Shown: one piece after another, positions 13,801 through 25,905 of the stretch | Numbering within the stretch: the stretch's first letter is position 1 | Layout: each line of letters opens with the position of its first letter | DNA from: Cornus controversa | Lineage: Eukaryota; Streptophyta; Magnoliopsida; Cornales; Cornaceae | Assembly (NCBI GenBank): GCA_026545225.1 | Contig: CM048852.1 | Coordinates: forward strand, 60,709,146-60,773,145 | Direction: 5' to 3' | Length of the DNA stretch: 64,000 bases | The notes under the pieces: model-generated | What the model saw: the letters and a program-made list of their open reading frames with translations, nothing else | What the model was told of the DNA's origin: nothing | The model's database searches: none | Program-made: the position numbers and the translations under genes

Positions 13801-16800
13801 AAGGAAGGGCTTTAGCATGGTGGGAGCAACTTCAAGTTACCCGAGAGCGTAGAGGTAAACCAAAGATCATAGAATGGGAGAAGTTGAAAAAAAAGATGAT
13901 GGAACAATTTTTGCCTTATAATTATGTCCAAACGATGCATCAACGTTTATATAATTTAAGGCAAGGAAGTCGCAGTGTTGAAGATTATACTGAAGAATTC
14001 TATCTGCTTGTTGCACGCAATGATTTATCAGAGAGTGATGAACAGCTCATGGCACGTTATATAAGTGGATTGAGGCCTAGTATACAAGAGGTTTTGTTTT
14101 TACATTCATTTTGGTCCATTTCGAAAGCTTCCCAAAGGGCTTTGGTGGTGGAGAAGCAACAAAACAAGCAAGTTTCACGCTCCAGCAGTAGTTCCACAAG
14201 ATCTCAATCCACTTTTAAGGGAGAATCAGCCCCTACAACAGTGCAAAATGGGGCCCAAAATATGAGACAGCAGCTTCCACAAGTTGTTGGAGTTAGAGAG
14301 CAGGCTGCCAATGCTGGAAACTGCCAAAATTATGGAAGGACAGCAGGCCAAAATCGAGGCGGAGACCTTGGGATGATGTGTTACAAGTGTGTAGAGCCCG
14401 GGCATAGATCGGTGGAGTGCAAAAAACATGAAAAACAGTTTTTGATCGAGGAAGATGATGCAACCCTAGAGATCGAGCCAAAATGTGATGATTCCCCAGA
14501 AGAAGAAGAGGATGATGATATCCTATATGTTGATGTCGGCGAATTCTTGGTCATGCAAAAGTCACTATTGCCTCCGAAACATGAGGATGAAGAAGACTGT
14601 TTGCGCACTAACATCTTTCACACCACTTGTAGTATTGGTGGAAAGGTGTCTAACATGATTATTGATGGCGGTAGTTGTGAGAACGTGGTGTCCCAAGATA
14701 TTGTGGAAAAATTGAAACTCAAAGCTGAGAAGCATTCGAGGCCTTACAAACTCTCTTGGTTTCGTAAAGGGAATGATGTAACCGTTTCACAACATTGCTT
14801 GGTGTACCGATAGATGCCTGTCATATATCGTTCCGGGGAGGAGGGGCGCTTGGTAATTTGATAAAGATACTTTACATCATGGTCGAAAGAACACGTACAC
14901 CTTTTGCAAGGATAACGTGAAAGTAACATTAGGTCCTATGCATGAGAAATTTGGTCCCAAACCTAAATTAGGGGAGGAAACAAATTTTCTTACCATGAGT
15001 GGCTTAATAAAAGAAGCTGAAAAAAGTGGGCAACTCTATGTTTTGGTTGCAAAAGAAGAGGTTGCACCCCCATCTATTCCTGCTATTATGGAGTCATTGA
15101 TGAAATAGTATATGAATGTATTTCCAGGTGACCTACCATCAGAGTTACCACCGATGAGAGACATTCAACATTGTATTGATTTAGTGTCTGGCGCGAGTCT
15201 TCCTAATAAAATAGCTTATCGATGAGTCCAAAGGAGCATGAGGAGTTGAGTTGTTAGATTGCGGAATTATTGAACAAGGAATTTATTCGTGAAAGCATGA
15301 GCCCATGTGCTACCCCAGCACTTCTTACTCCAAAGAAAGACGGTTCTTGGCGTATGTGCGTGGATAGTTGAGCCATCAACAAAATAACCGTCAAATACCG
15401 GTTTTCGATTCCTCGCCTTGATGGCATGCTGGATATGCTTGCGGATTCTTCAGTTTTCTCAAAGGTTGACTTGAAGAGTGGCTATCATCAAATTCAGATA
15501 AGACTAGGTGATGAGTGGAAGACAACCTTTAAAACGAAACGTGGGTTGTACGAGTGGTTGGTAATGCCATTCGGCTTATCAAATGCACCCAATACTTTCA
15601 TGCGCATGATGACCCAAGTGCTAAAACCACTTATTGGAAGGTGCGTAGTTGTTTATTTTGATGATATTTTGGTGTACAATCGCAACATTATTGAGCATTT
15701 ACAGCACCTTCATTCAGTTTTTGATATATTGAGGAGAGAGCACTTATATGCTAACCTAAAGAAGTGCAGTTTTACAACGGACTGATTGGTATTTTTGGGT
15801 TATGTGGTCTCTTCTACAGGTATTATGGTAGATGATGACAAGGTGAAAGCAATTCTTGAGTGGCCCACTCCTGCTACAGTGCGTGACGTAAGGAGTTTCC
15901 ATGGTTTGGCGACATTTTATAGGTGTTTTATTCGTAGTTTTAGCACCATTGTTGCCCCACTTACAGATTGCATGGGAAAGAAATTTTTTCAGTGGACCCA
16001 AGAGGCGGAGAAGAGTTTTCAAGCATTGAAGAAGAAATTACAGAAGCAACAGTACTTCCTTTATCGGATTTTGAAGCAGTATTTGAGGTAGATTGTGATA
16101 CTTCAGGTGTTGGCATTGGGGCAGTCCTTAATCAACGAGGGAGACCTATTGCATATTTCAGTAAGAAACTTACTAGTGCAAAGCTCAAGTACTTACGACT
16201 TGGATTTCTATGCCATTGTTCAAGCTTTACGCATTGATAGCATTATCTTTCTTACAAAGAATTTTTCTGGCATTCGGATTATGAAGCCCTCAAGCACATC
16301 AACAATCAATGCAACTTGAGTTCAATGCATGTAAATGGGTGAGTTATCTGCAGCAATTTACTATTCCTTTGAAGCATAAGGCTGGTACAATCAATCATGT
16401 AGTCGATGCCTTGAGTAAACGAGCCTCTTTTCTTGTGATTATGAGCACACAAGTGATGGGATTTGATTCTTTTCGAGATTTGTATGCAAAAGATCCTTAC
16501 TTTGCGCCTACTTTGGAAGAAGTAAAATCTGGGCAGCATTCGGATTATTTCTTGCAAGATGGATTTCTCTTCAAAGGCTTAAAATTGTGTATTCCTGAAT
16601 GCTCCTTGCGTGAAAAGATTATAATAGAGCAACACAATTTGGGACATTTTGGGAGAGATAAGAAGCCTAGAGATGATTAGGAATGAGTACTATTAGCCTA
16701 ACTTGAAGAGGGATGTCACAAGGCATGTAGAACGTTGCCACGTGTGTCAAAGAGCAAAAGGGACTGCAACTAATGCGGGACTTTACATGCCTTTGCCAGT

Positions 16801-19029
16801 ACCTAAGCAGCCTTGGGTGGCATTAGCATGGATTTTTTGCTTGAGTTGCCTCTTACTCAAAGGAAATGCAACTCTGTTATGGAGGTGGTCGATAGATTCT
16901 CAAAGATGACGCATTTTATTCCTTGCAAAAGGACTATGAATGCATCTAATATTGTTAATCTTTTTTTAAAGAAATTTACAGGTTGCATGGCATCCCACAC
17001 TCAATTGTTTCAAACAAAGACACCAAATTTATTGGTCACTTTTGGAGGACTCTATGAAAGAAGATTGGAATTGGAGCTTAATTTCAGCACTTCTTTTCAT
17101 CCTCAAACCGATGGGCAAACATAAGTTGTCAATAGGAGTTTGGAAATTTTGTTGAGATGCTTAACGGGTAACAGTTACAAAAATTGAGATTTAACTCTAC
17201 CCCTTGCTGAGTTTGCTTATAACTCATCAAAGAATCGTACTACAACTCTTTCTCCTTTTGAGGTTGTCTACAGAGCAAAACCAAATAGTGTGCTTGATTT
17301 GGCTCCAATTCCTATTTCCAAGAAGGCGAAGATATGGCTGACCTTATGCAAGACATTCATATGACAGTGAAACAGCAAATTGAAGCATCAAACGCGAAAT
17401 ATAAGGCTACAAAAGATTGAGTACCACCCAGTTCTTTCAAGAAGTTGGGTAATAGAAAGATTAGTCCAATCGAGGTGATTAAGAAGATTAATGATAATGC
17501 CTACCAACTTAAGTTACCAAGCCATATTCACACATCAGATGTTTTTAATGTCAAACATTTGGTTCCTTACAAGAGGAGTTCTTCTGATGAAGATTCCGAC
17601 AACTCGAGGACGTGTTCTTTCCAACATGGGGGGACTAATGTAGTTGTGGACCCAATAGAAGATTTCCTAAAAGTTTGGGAACACCCAAAAAAGGAAAGAA
17701 GTGGAAGAAGGGCAAGAAGAACAAGTAATGTCTAGCAAGTTCTGATTTAATTATGATTTTGAGCAATTTCCTAATTTTCAACAATTTACTTTATTTCATC
17801 AACTTTTCTATTTTTGTTTTTGATTTATATTTGGTAGTATAGCCATCTATGGCTAAGATTGAGAAAGAAGAAACATTATACAAAGCCTTGTAATTGTTAG
17901 AGTTTCATTATTGATTGAAATTATAATTTTAGAGTAGCGAATAGATTGCTTTTCAATACTCCTTTGATCGCTTGCTTTGTCCTTTATTTCATTTCGATAT
18001 TGTTGCGAAGAAGATTTCATCGTCTCCTCTTGGTTGCGCAGTATCAGTTTATGACATTTGCAGGGTCAAAATGTCTTAATACGCACACTCAACAACAAAC
18101 CAATTACCCATTCAAACAAGAAAACAAACATGAATATTTATTCATATTTGAGAGCTGCAAATAAAATAGTTTTGATCCTATGAAGTCTACATTACAACTA
18201 TCAATTTTCACATTAATTTTCTAATTTGAAGCTAAATTTCCACCCTCTCCAGAACTTTTCTTCACTTATTTCTAAGGACAATTTAAAGTATCAATCCTAT
18301 TCACACATTTTGTAAGCTAACTACAAAATTGTCAAGATCAACTACAGACTAAATAATTTAATGGTATATAAAAGAACAGTAACTTCTCATTTTATTATTT
18401 GATTACTCTTTGTTGTTCAATTTCAATGGTTTCTTCGTTACACAGTATTTAGTTCCTCATTCACTTTTTTAATTAGTTATGTCCACAGCAAAATAAATAA
18501 ATAAATTTCAATAATCCACAAGCATTTGAACTTTTTTTCTCTGAACATGTCACAATCACGTACCATATGCATATGCAATCGATGGATTATGCTCATTCCG
18601 TACAATGCTTTCTCCGTCTGCATACCATGCAATCTCTTCTCCTTGTCGAATTTCTCTCGGACTACTCCAAACACGAACGAAACGTTCAAAAACATTGACA
18701 AATAATTAAACCAAATTCAGAAATTCAAAATTAGAATCAAACACTCAGAAATCACAACATTAACGAAAAATTAACCAAATTTGGAAATTCAGAATGCACC
18801 TGAGCGGCCGAAACCGGACAGTAACAGTTACATTCTCTTTGGATCCCTCTGCATTCAAACTCTCGGAGTAAAAGTACTGTGGTTTACTCCTGGCGGACGA
18901 CGCCGGTGAACTCAGACCGTCAACGGAAGGTTCCGGAAACTGTTTGGACGACGAAGTCGTTGATGACGAAGGCGAGTTCACTCCTTTTGAGCTCGATTTC
19001 TTCGAGGTCGATCCTCGTTTCGGTGCCAT
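4812..19029 (-). CDS. KIN-7-type kinesin, 5' part of gene (4 exons, continues past left edge)
   Basis: Plus-end microtubule motor; the visible part is the N-terminal extension and the first third of the motor domain. Exons on the minus strand: 19029-18800 (start MAPKRGS, serine-rich leader, then [12 protein letters not shown]), 18661-18564 ([18 protein letters not shown]), 9278-9189 ([18 protein letters not shown]) and 4864-4812 ([15 protein letters not shown], the ATP-binding P-loop). Phases 2, 1, 1 and 0 join without a break to give 157 residues. The sequence is closest, from memory, to Arabidopsis At1g21730/MKRP-like KIN-7 proteins. An upstream in-frame ATG at 19050 would add seven residues; I chose 19029 because MAPKRG begins the family-like serine-rich leader. 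Introns are 138 bp, about 9.3 kb and about 4.3 kb; the long ones are filled with transposons. No neck, stalk or stop is in the window. The N-terminal Ser/Lys/Pro-rich leader could be an organelle signal, as proposed for MKRPs, but this is not shown here. Confidence 0.93.
5307..8068 (+). mobile_element. Deleted Ty3/gypsy derivative with TRIM nested inside
   Basis: The 5' LTR runs from TGTAGAACAG (5307) to about 5848, followed by a primer-binding-site-like ATATCAAAGCC (about 5849-5861). The internal region carries a gag-like segment (residues such as YQNC..SVDEYT, about 6200-7040), then the polypurine tract GGCAGGGGAGAG just before a truncated 3' LTR (about 7963-8068) that matches the first 100 bp of the 5' LTR. 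No protease, reverse transcriptase or integrase is visible, so this is a non-autonomous, broken fossil. A TRIM element (7037-7909) sits between gag and polypurine tract. The whole lies in kinesin intron 3. Confidence 0.75.
7037..7909 (-). mobile_element. TRIM retrotransposon with two 293-296-bp LTRs and 5-bp TSD
   Basis: LTRs at 7037-7332 and 7617-7909 begin TGTTG and end CAACA in either orientation. On the minus strand the primer binding site TGGTATCAGAGCAG follows the 5' LTR directly (about 7604-7616), complementary to initiator tRNA-Met, and a G-rich polypurine tract precedes the 3' LTR (about 7333-7345). The internal region is only 284 bp and non-coding, with repeated GTTGATCCGAAGATCCGAGA-like units. 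The flanks ATGAG (7032-7036 and 7910-7914) are an exact target-site duplication. By eye the LTRs differ at about 6% of positions, which suggests an insertion a few million years old. The structure is whole for a TRIM. Confidence 0.93.
8069..8680 (+). repeat. Dispersed direct repeats around CACATCTGGATAAATAATTT
   Basis: The motif CACATCT(G/A)GATAAATAATTTTAAGAATAGAGAG recurs near 8069, 8140, 8510, 8578 and 8648 with CCCTCCCTCCAA spacers. The block begins where the truncated 3' LTR of the gypsy derivative ends and is interrupted by a SINE-like stretch at about 8236-8445. I cannot assign it to a family. Confidence 0.55.
8236..8445 (+). mobile_element. Degenerate Au-type SINE, sense orientation
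   Basis: GGCCTAGTGGAAAAGGG resembles a pol III A box, GGAGGTTGCATGTTTGTGC a decayed B box, and GAGAGCAGTCACTTTGTA plus the CAGTC..CCTCCC body and GTAATGCACTTTT end follow the same order as in the SINE at 3818-3939 (opposite strand). No clear target duplication remains, so it is the older of the two. Confidence 0.6.
10432..11251. mobile_element. Non-autonomous hAT element, 820 bp, perfect 8-bp TSD
   Basis: Both ends carry the palindromic terminal motif CAGGGCCGGCCCTG, followed inward by GGCCTAGGCGG on one side and its inverse CCGCCTAGGGCC on the other. The flanks GATTTACC (10424-10431 and 11252-11259) are an exact 8-bp duplication, the hAT hallmark. The interior is AT-rich with an internal repeat of about 170 bp (CCAATACACTAGTCTGGGC.. 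at 10553 and 10710) and no transposase. Located in kinesin intron 2. Confidence 0.92.
11260..12947. other. Kinesin intron 2 sequence, no recognised feature
   Basis: AT-rich unique-looking DNA between the hAT element and the gypsy element, without a supported coding exon, tandem repeat or inverted repeat. It may include old transposon remnants that I cannot classify. Confidence 0.4.
12948..18046 (+). mobile_element. Ty3/gypsy LTR retrotransposon, full length but broken
   Basis: LTRs of about 398 bp lie at 12948-13345 and 17639-18036 or slightly beyond; the 5' LTR is followed by TGGCATCAGAGC (13346-13357, initiator-Met primer site) and the 3' LTR is preceded by the purine run GGGGGGACTA. The flanks CAGTTTATGA (12938-12947 and 18045-18054) repeat directly. 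Parts in order: gag with a CCHC zinc knuckle (about 13800-14430), aspartic protease (about 14600-14720), reverse transcriptase with the YFDD motif (about 15300-15790), RNase H (about 16080-16430), and integrase with HHCC (about 16640-17130) and its C-terminal domain (to about 17640). The order places it in Ty3/gypsy. The reading frame is interrupted at several places, so it is a fossil. LTRs differ at roughly 9% of sites by eye, pointing to an age of several million years. It lies in kinesin intron 2 in the opposite orientation to the gene. Confidence 0.93.
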
Positions 19030-19700
19030 TGTAGCTTCAAATTGAAACATGAATTACTAAAAATGAACAAAAACAACTTCGAATGTAGATTGCTTAACAA
19101 ATTAACAGATTATATAGTGAGATTTGAAGATTACCATAAAGGAATCAGCCAAGCAGTAAACAAATATAAATATAAATATAAATATAAATATAGAAAGAAA
19201 CAGAGATGGAATTGTATTGGAGATCTTTTTAGGAGTAAAGGATCTGTGAGAGAGAGTGAAAGAAGAACATAATCATTATAAGAATTATGAGAGAGAGAGA
19301 GAGAGAAATGTGAGGCTTATATTAGGGCTTTTTGGTGAGATTTTATTGCTTGCCTTGGAAGCGATGCCATTTCATTGAAAGGCAAAACGCATTTTCAATC
19401 CATACTTTTTACTAGTTAAAGAAGATCTATACTTTTAAAGAGAGAGAAAGAGGACACGAAGAGAGCGTGTGCGTAGGGAGAGAGATTGAGGGAGAGAGAA
19501 TGCGAGTGAGATAGTAGGTTCAACATCCAGTCTAGAGAGAGAAAGTGGTGAGAGAGAGTGTGTGTGGCATGAAAGGAGTTAAACGTCTTTCTCTCTTTCT
19601 CTCTCTCTCTCCTCTTTCTGAGAGACGCTGAAACGTTGATTTCTTTCCGTTTCCATTTTTTCCTTTTTGTTTGAGGCATTGAGCGCAGACGTACGAGTGC
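19030..19700 (-). promoter_or_regulatory. Kinesin 5' leader and promoter region, pyrimidine-rich on the sense strand
   Basis: Upstream of the kinesin start codon the minus strand is rich in CT repeats (19281-19310 and 19440-19620), a pyrimidine-patch arrangement common around plant transcription start sites. A short (AAATAT)n run lies at 19161-19191. No single TATA box can be assigned with confidence. Confidence 0.4.
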
Positions 19701-20314
19701 GATGATAGTACTAGTAGATACCCTGTCGCAGTAGTCGTGTGCGACGAGTTTAATATTTGGGCTAATAGGATAGAAAGTCTAAAATCAATTAATGATTGTG
19801 AATGAAAGCACCACTAAAGGGGGTATAGTGGTCATTGAGTATAGTTTATATCTCAAGTGCATGGCACGTGACTTCTTTTCTTTACTTTTTTAACGGCATG
19901 ACGGTAGGAGGTATTAGCAATATTTTAAGAAACTTTAGGGAGATTTTAATTATTTATTGTTTCTTTTTTATACCTGAAAGTACTTTATATTATTTGTATT
20001 CTTTATGGTTTCAAAAAGGGAAAGAGTGAGTTTTCAATTGTTTAGTTTTTCTAGCTACTCCCACAAAGGGAGGGAGAGAAAAGCTGTCTACCAAACCACT
20101 CATTGTAACCAAAAGGATTCCTCGTGTGTGTTGGCGACTGCTTATCGTTTTGTTTTCTTTCCAACTGTCTCAATCCAAGTTAGGTATGTATAGCCCCCGA
20201 AATAACTCCTTAAAAACCACCTAATTGGCCTTCCCAGAATATTATTATTACCTCATTTTCTGTAAAGCCAAATGATAAATGACGACTCATTTAATATTGG
20301 AAATTGCCATTTAT

Positions 20315-20345
<31 letters not shown>

Positions 20346-21223
20346 TACAGTGCATAAAATTTTTCTCTAATTTCAAACACATGTAAAAAAAATTCCTTCA
20401 TGTTCACTTTGCACCCTTGTAATTTCAAAAATGTACAAATCAATCTTTCTGGGCTAAAAACACATTTTAAGTTCCAATTTTACCATTCTACATAATTTCT
20501 TAATATTTTCAATAATAGTAATTTTATTCTTTTATATATATTTTTAAAATATTAATTTAATTATAAATAAATATTCTTTTTTATTATAATTTAGTGGCCG
20601 AGCAACAAAAAAAAAACTTCATTGTTAAAAAAATCATTTGACATTACTTAATTTCTTAATATTTCCAACAATATAAATTTTATTCTTTTATATATTTTTT
20701 TAAAAATATTAAAAAAAGGTATATTTTAAACAATGCCAAAAAAAAATCATTTAAAAACAATGAAGTTTTTTTTTTAAAAATTTGCTTGCCCACGAAATGA
20801 TAATAAAAAATTAATAATTTATATATAATTAAATTAATATTTTTAAATATATATATAAAAAGAATAAAATTTCTATAGTTGAAAATATTAAAAAATTAAG
20901 TAATGTCAAATGTTTTTTTTAACAATGAAGGATTTTTTTATTTCACAAAAAAAATGATTTTTTTTTTCTTGGCCACGAAATAATAATAAAACAAGAATAT
21001 TTTATTTAAATTAAATTAATATTTTTAAATATATATATAAAATAATAAAATTGCTATTGTTGAAAATATTAAAAAATTATGTAGAAGGGTAAAATTGAAA
21101 CTTAAAATGTGTTTTTTAGTTTAGAAGAGTTGATTTGCATATTTTTGAAACTACAAGTGTGCAAAATGAACATGAAAAAAAAAATTGCATGTTTTTGAAA
21201 CTACAAGAGAGTTTTATGCACTT

Positions 21224-21278
<55 letters not shown>
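20315..21278. repeat. Long foldback (inverted repeat) about 0.96 kb with (TA)n(GA)n ends
   Basis: The left arm runs from (TA)n(GA)n through TACAGTGCATAAAA, TTCAAACACATG, TGTACAAATCAA and TTTTACCATTCTACATAATTT; the right arm carries the same blocks inverted (AAATTATGTAGAAGGGTAAAA, TTGATTTGCATATTT, TTTTATGCACTTTACTCTC, then (TC)n(TA)n). The pairing continues inward, including two copies of TTTTTAACAATGAAG/CTTCATTGTTAAAAA, toward a centre near 20,790. Even the flanking microsatellites are mirror partners. No coding sequence. It could be a foldback or Mutator-like MITE, or a hairpin RNA source; I cannot define a target duplication because the ends are simple repeats. Confidence 0.85.
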
Positions 21279-21900
21279 AGTTATCATGGAGGCTCTCACA
21301 TGCTCGTTAGGGATATAAAAGTATTTTTTATTCATTTTCATCGTTTATTCATTTTCATCGGGGCGATATTAGTATATATATATATATATATATATATTGG
21401 TTGGTTGGATTAGCCGTGATAAAAATTAAACTTATCCTCCTTTTAGATGTCAGCTTTTAATACACTACCATGATACCAACAGTTTGGCATGAGTGACAAC
21501 TAGAATGATTGTGACATTCTTTTTAATAGGAACTCCCTATTTGTCTCAAATGAATTGGTTGTCCATACTTGTGGTCAATAATTCTCTTTTCTATAATTGA
21601 CGCCACTTATGTTGGTGGTGGCCATGGAAAGGAAGGCATATAGAATTGCATAGTGGTTGTAAGTCCAAATATACCTTTAAGTGCTTGATTTTAGGCTTGC
21701 AACTGGTAAATGACAAGCCATTAAAGTTTGAAATTGGTGTTTGATAAACCAACCGTCTTTATCATTGTACTACTATTCTCATCTATATCTGTCACTGAGC
21801 AAATATTTCATTAGGCAGCGAGTATTAATCTGTTTCTCACTAGGGCACCACCATGTGATTGCATTACACCCCTACCTATTTGCTCAACTAAACCTCATAC

Positions 21901-21944
<44 letters not shown>
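21901..21944. repeat. (TA)n microsatellite
   Basis: A nearly pure TA run of about 40 bp directly abuts the 5' LTR of the copia element. A second, shorter TA run is at 21373-21398. Confidence 0.95.
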
Positions 21945-21947
<3 letters not shown>

Positions 21948-24039
21948 TTCTTAGATTATTATTTTTATTGTATTTTAGCTCTGAGAGTAGAATAGTATTT
22001 TCACACTTTTTTGTTTGGCTATATAAACCTATTTAGGTGTATTATCTTATTATCTTTACTAATAGAAACCATAGTCCCCATTTTCTCTTGTTCTCTCTTC
22101 GCAATTTTCACATGGTATCAGAGTAGTGATTCAGATGAGTTCTTTGATTGGTAATAACATGAAAGAGTTGCACATCCCATCTACGCGATCCACAGATCCA
22201 TTTTTTTTTTTTGCGTTTTGGCATCGATCTAGTTCTGGTATTACTTTCGTCTAGTATTGAACTGGTTTGTTCTTTGGCGTTACTTCTCGTTTTGTTTTTT
22301 TTGACATCTTGTCTTGGATTTTTGTTTTTTTTTTTTCAAATCTATTGGTGTTCGTTTATTTGATATTTTTCACAATTGTTGGTGAAAGAGATAATTCTCT
22401 ACAATCAATTAGTGTAAGATTGAATGGCAATAATTACTCGTATTAGAGTTATGTAATGAATAATTTTTTGAAAGGGGAAAAAATGTGGGATTATGTCAGC
22501 AGTGTGGTGAGCAAACCCGCAAATCCTAAAGATGAAAAATATGCAGATTTATTGGATAATTGGGAATCAAACAACTCAAAAATTATTACTTGCATTAATA
22601 ATTCCGTTGAATACTGCATTGGTACATAATTGGCAAAATATGAAATAGCAAAATAGGTCTAGGATCACTTGGCAAGATTGTACACACAATCCAATTTTGT
22701 CAAACAGTATCAGTTGGAAGCCGATATCCGAGCAGTGCAACAAAAGGATATGAGTATTCAGGAGTTTAACTCTACCATGTCTGATCTTTGGGACCAACTG
22801 GCTCTCACGGAGTCAGCGTACCTCCAATGCCATATTGACTACCTTGCTCGTAGAGAGGAACAACGTCTTGTTCAGTTTTTTATGGCCCTACAGGGTGATT
22901 TTGAGGGACTTCGGGAAAATATTCTGCATCATAATCCCCATGCCCTTGTTGATGCAGTTGTAAGTGAACTTTTGGCTGAAGAGACACGACTTAAGACTAA
23001 GGCAGGAAAGGGCCCTCTCCCAATGCCTAATCAATCTGTTTTGGCTGTCCCTACTAAGCCATCTTTGAGCAATCAAACAAGACTCTCTTCGGAGGTTGGT
23101 TTTAATGAATGCAATTTTTGTAAGTAAAAAGGTCATTGGAAGACCTAATGTCCTAAATTGTTTAATAAAGCACAACCACCACAGTAGCAATGGTGGCAAC
23201 CCCCACCTCAGCAGTAGTGGAGGCAACCCCCGCCTCCGCAGCAGTGGAGGCAGCCCCCACCTCAACCGAAGTGGCGTTCGAGAGGGCAGTCCCAACAGCA
23301 AGTTTATAGGCCTCCACAGCCCACCACTGCAGCATATGTGCTTGAATTTGCATCTTCTTTGGATCCCAACATAGACGCTCTTACAGAATTGTTTCAGTAG
23401 TTCTTTGCCACACAGCCACTGCCATATCCCATGTCCACTTCATCTTCAATAAGTCTGTCATCTCCTAACCCTTCAAGTATGACTACATCTTTGTGGGTTT
23501 TAGACGCTAGTGCCTCTCATCACATGTCCCCTGATTCATCATCCTTTATATTTATATGTCACTTTACTTCACCTGCGTCTGTCATAACTGCTGATGGAAC
23601 TCCCATACCCTTGGTAGGAGTTGGTTCTTTTCGTACACCTCATTTATCACTTTCTAATGTCTATTGCATTCCCAACCTTGCAATGAATCTCATTTCAGTG
23701 GTATGCGATTCTGGTTATTCTATTCACTTTTCTTCCACTTCTAGTCATGTGCAAAATCCTCAATCTTAGAAGCTAATTAGGATAAACCGTAGCCAGGGGA
23801 ACTTATATGTTTTGGACGAGTTGCGATTTCCAGATGTAGCTGCTTTGGGTGTTGATTTGTCTTCCTTTCGTTTAGATTCCTCTTCTTTTAGTTTTTACTT
23901 GTGGCATTCTAGACTTGGGCATGTTTCGGCCCCTCGTTTAAAATATTTGGTTTCTAGAGGATCTTTGGGTATATTACAATCTCATGATATTTTAATAGTC
24001 GGAATTGAAAATAGAGGCACAAAGATGCCTGGTGCTTGA

Positions 24040-24893
24040 TAAGTCCATCTGACTGGCCAGTGGTTTCACATCAACCTGTAAACTAGTAATCCAAAATGAC
24101 AGAATGTACAGAAGGACTGTCTAAGGACTGCTCTATTGATGCATGTGTCACGGCTATTTGAGTTACATGTAGTGTGTGTGTGTCATCTACATTGCATCTA
24201 AATAAACAAATTGTTCGTTTCAAGTTTTACGCTTCTTAAACCATTTTAAATAAGTTTATTATTCCGTTGTTTATGGATGAGTTATGACTTCATTGTTTAT
24301 AGGCAAGTTATATTTCATGCTTATGTGTAAATGTATATTAGTGAATACTTGTGAAGCATGTGAAAAGGGAAATAGGAACATGTTAGAAAGAACAACGTTG
24401 CGTGCATGTTCTCTTAGAAATTCTTACTTTAGTCTAAAATGTTTAAGGGGGGACAGTTGAGTCATTTATACTAAGCCATCGTTGCTCACCCTACAGATGT
24501 ATCATATTTTTCAGGGAAAAGGGATAGAAATGATGTTACTTTAGCTCCAGAAAGCTTGAAGTGGCATATTTCTTTTTTGGTGTTTTGTAGTTATACTTGC
24601 ATGCACTAGGTATAACTTGGATAACATGTATGTTACGTTATTCGGGGCCAGTCTGTTGGCTTAGTACTTTTGTACTTGTATGACATGTTATATTAAGGAG
24701 TTTTGTGATTTATCTTCTCTATTGAGCACGTTTAATGTATGTTAATTATAGTTAAGTTGTTTGTCACTTCTGCAATGATGACTTTGATGTCGGCTCGGGG
24801 TCCGGGATTCGGATCATTTTCTATTCATTTCTTATATTTTCTTTTAGTCGTAACTCGGGTCTTTTGGATTCGGGACGTGACAATTTGTACCTG
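24040..24893. mobile_element. Non-copia insert within the copia remnant, possible LTR piece
   Basis: About 850 bp without copia similarity separates the two copies of the protease-proximal copia segment. Its right end GGGACGTGACA resembles the end of a gypsy-type LTR. No coding sequence and no clear target duplication. Confidence 0.35.
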
Positions 24894-25905
24894 AAGTTGC
24901 ATCTTATTTGGATCCCAACATAGATGCTATTGCAGAACAGTTTCAACAGTTCATTGCCACACAACCAGAGCCATACACCATGTTCACTCCATCTTCAATA
25001 GGTATGTCATCTTTTAACCCTTCAGGTATGACTACACCTTTGTGGGTTTTAGACTATGACACCTCTCTTCACATGTCACCTGATTCATCATCCTTTATAT
25101 CTATATGTCACTCTACTTCTGCTGGTCGTATTCTTCTTTCACTCTATGTAGATGACATGATTATTACACGCGATGATGTTGATGGAATTGTAGCATTAAA
25201 GATTGAATTAACTAATCAGTTTGACATGAAGGATTTGGGCCCTCTACGGTATTTCTTAGGTATTGAGGTAGCATTTTCACCTAAGGGTTATATTCTTTTT
25301 CAGTCAAAGTACATAGCAGACATCCTTCAACGAACTTGTCTTATAAATACTCGAACTGTTGATACCCTATCGAGTTTCATGCTCGCTATGCTCCTATAAA
25401 TAGTAATCATTTGCCTGATCTCACATTGTATCCGACTATTGTTGGTAGCTTAATCTATATCACTATTACTAGCCCCGACATTGCATATGTTGTCCACGTT
25501 GTTAGTCAATTCATTGCTTCCCCTTCTACAATTGATTGGGTTATTGTTCTTCGCATTCTACATTATCTTCGGAGCATTTTCTGTCAGAGTCTTTTATTTC
25601 CTTCAATGTCTTCTTTGGAGCTCTGGGCATACTCTGATGTTGATTGGGTTGGTGATCCGACTGATCGTAAGTCTACTACAGGTTTCTGCGTTATCTTTGG
25701 AGTACTCTTTGTTAGAGTCTTTTATTTTCTTCGACGTCCTCTTTGAAGTTTTGTGCATACTCTGATGTTGATTGGGCTGGTGATCCGATTGATCGTAAGT
25801 CTACTATAGGTTTTTACATCTTTTTAAGTGGCTCTCTCATTTCTTGGAAAAGCGAAGCAAAAAGTTGTCTCTCGATCTTCCACATAGGCTGAGTACCGTG
25901 CTATT

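Noticed and set aside
19416-19679. 87-residue frame upstream of the kinesin start
   Set aside because: Made of CT/GA repeats in the kinesin leader; no protein signal.
21235-21280. CRISPR-like or other regular array
   Set aside because: Only dinucleotide microsatellites; no spacer-repeat structure, and this is plant nuclear DNA.
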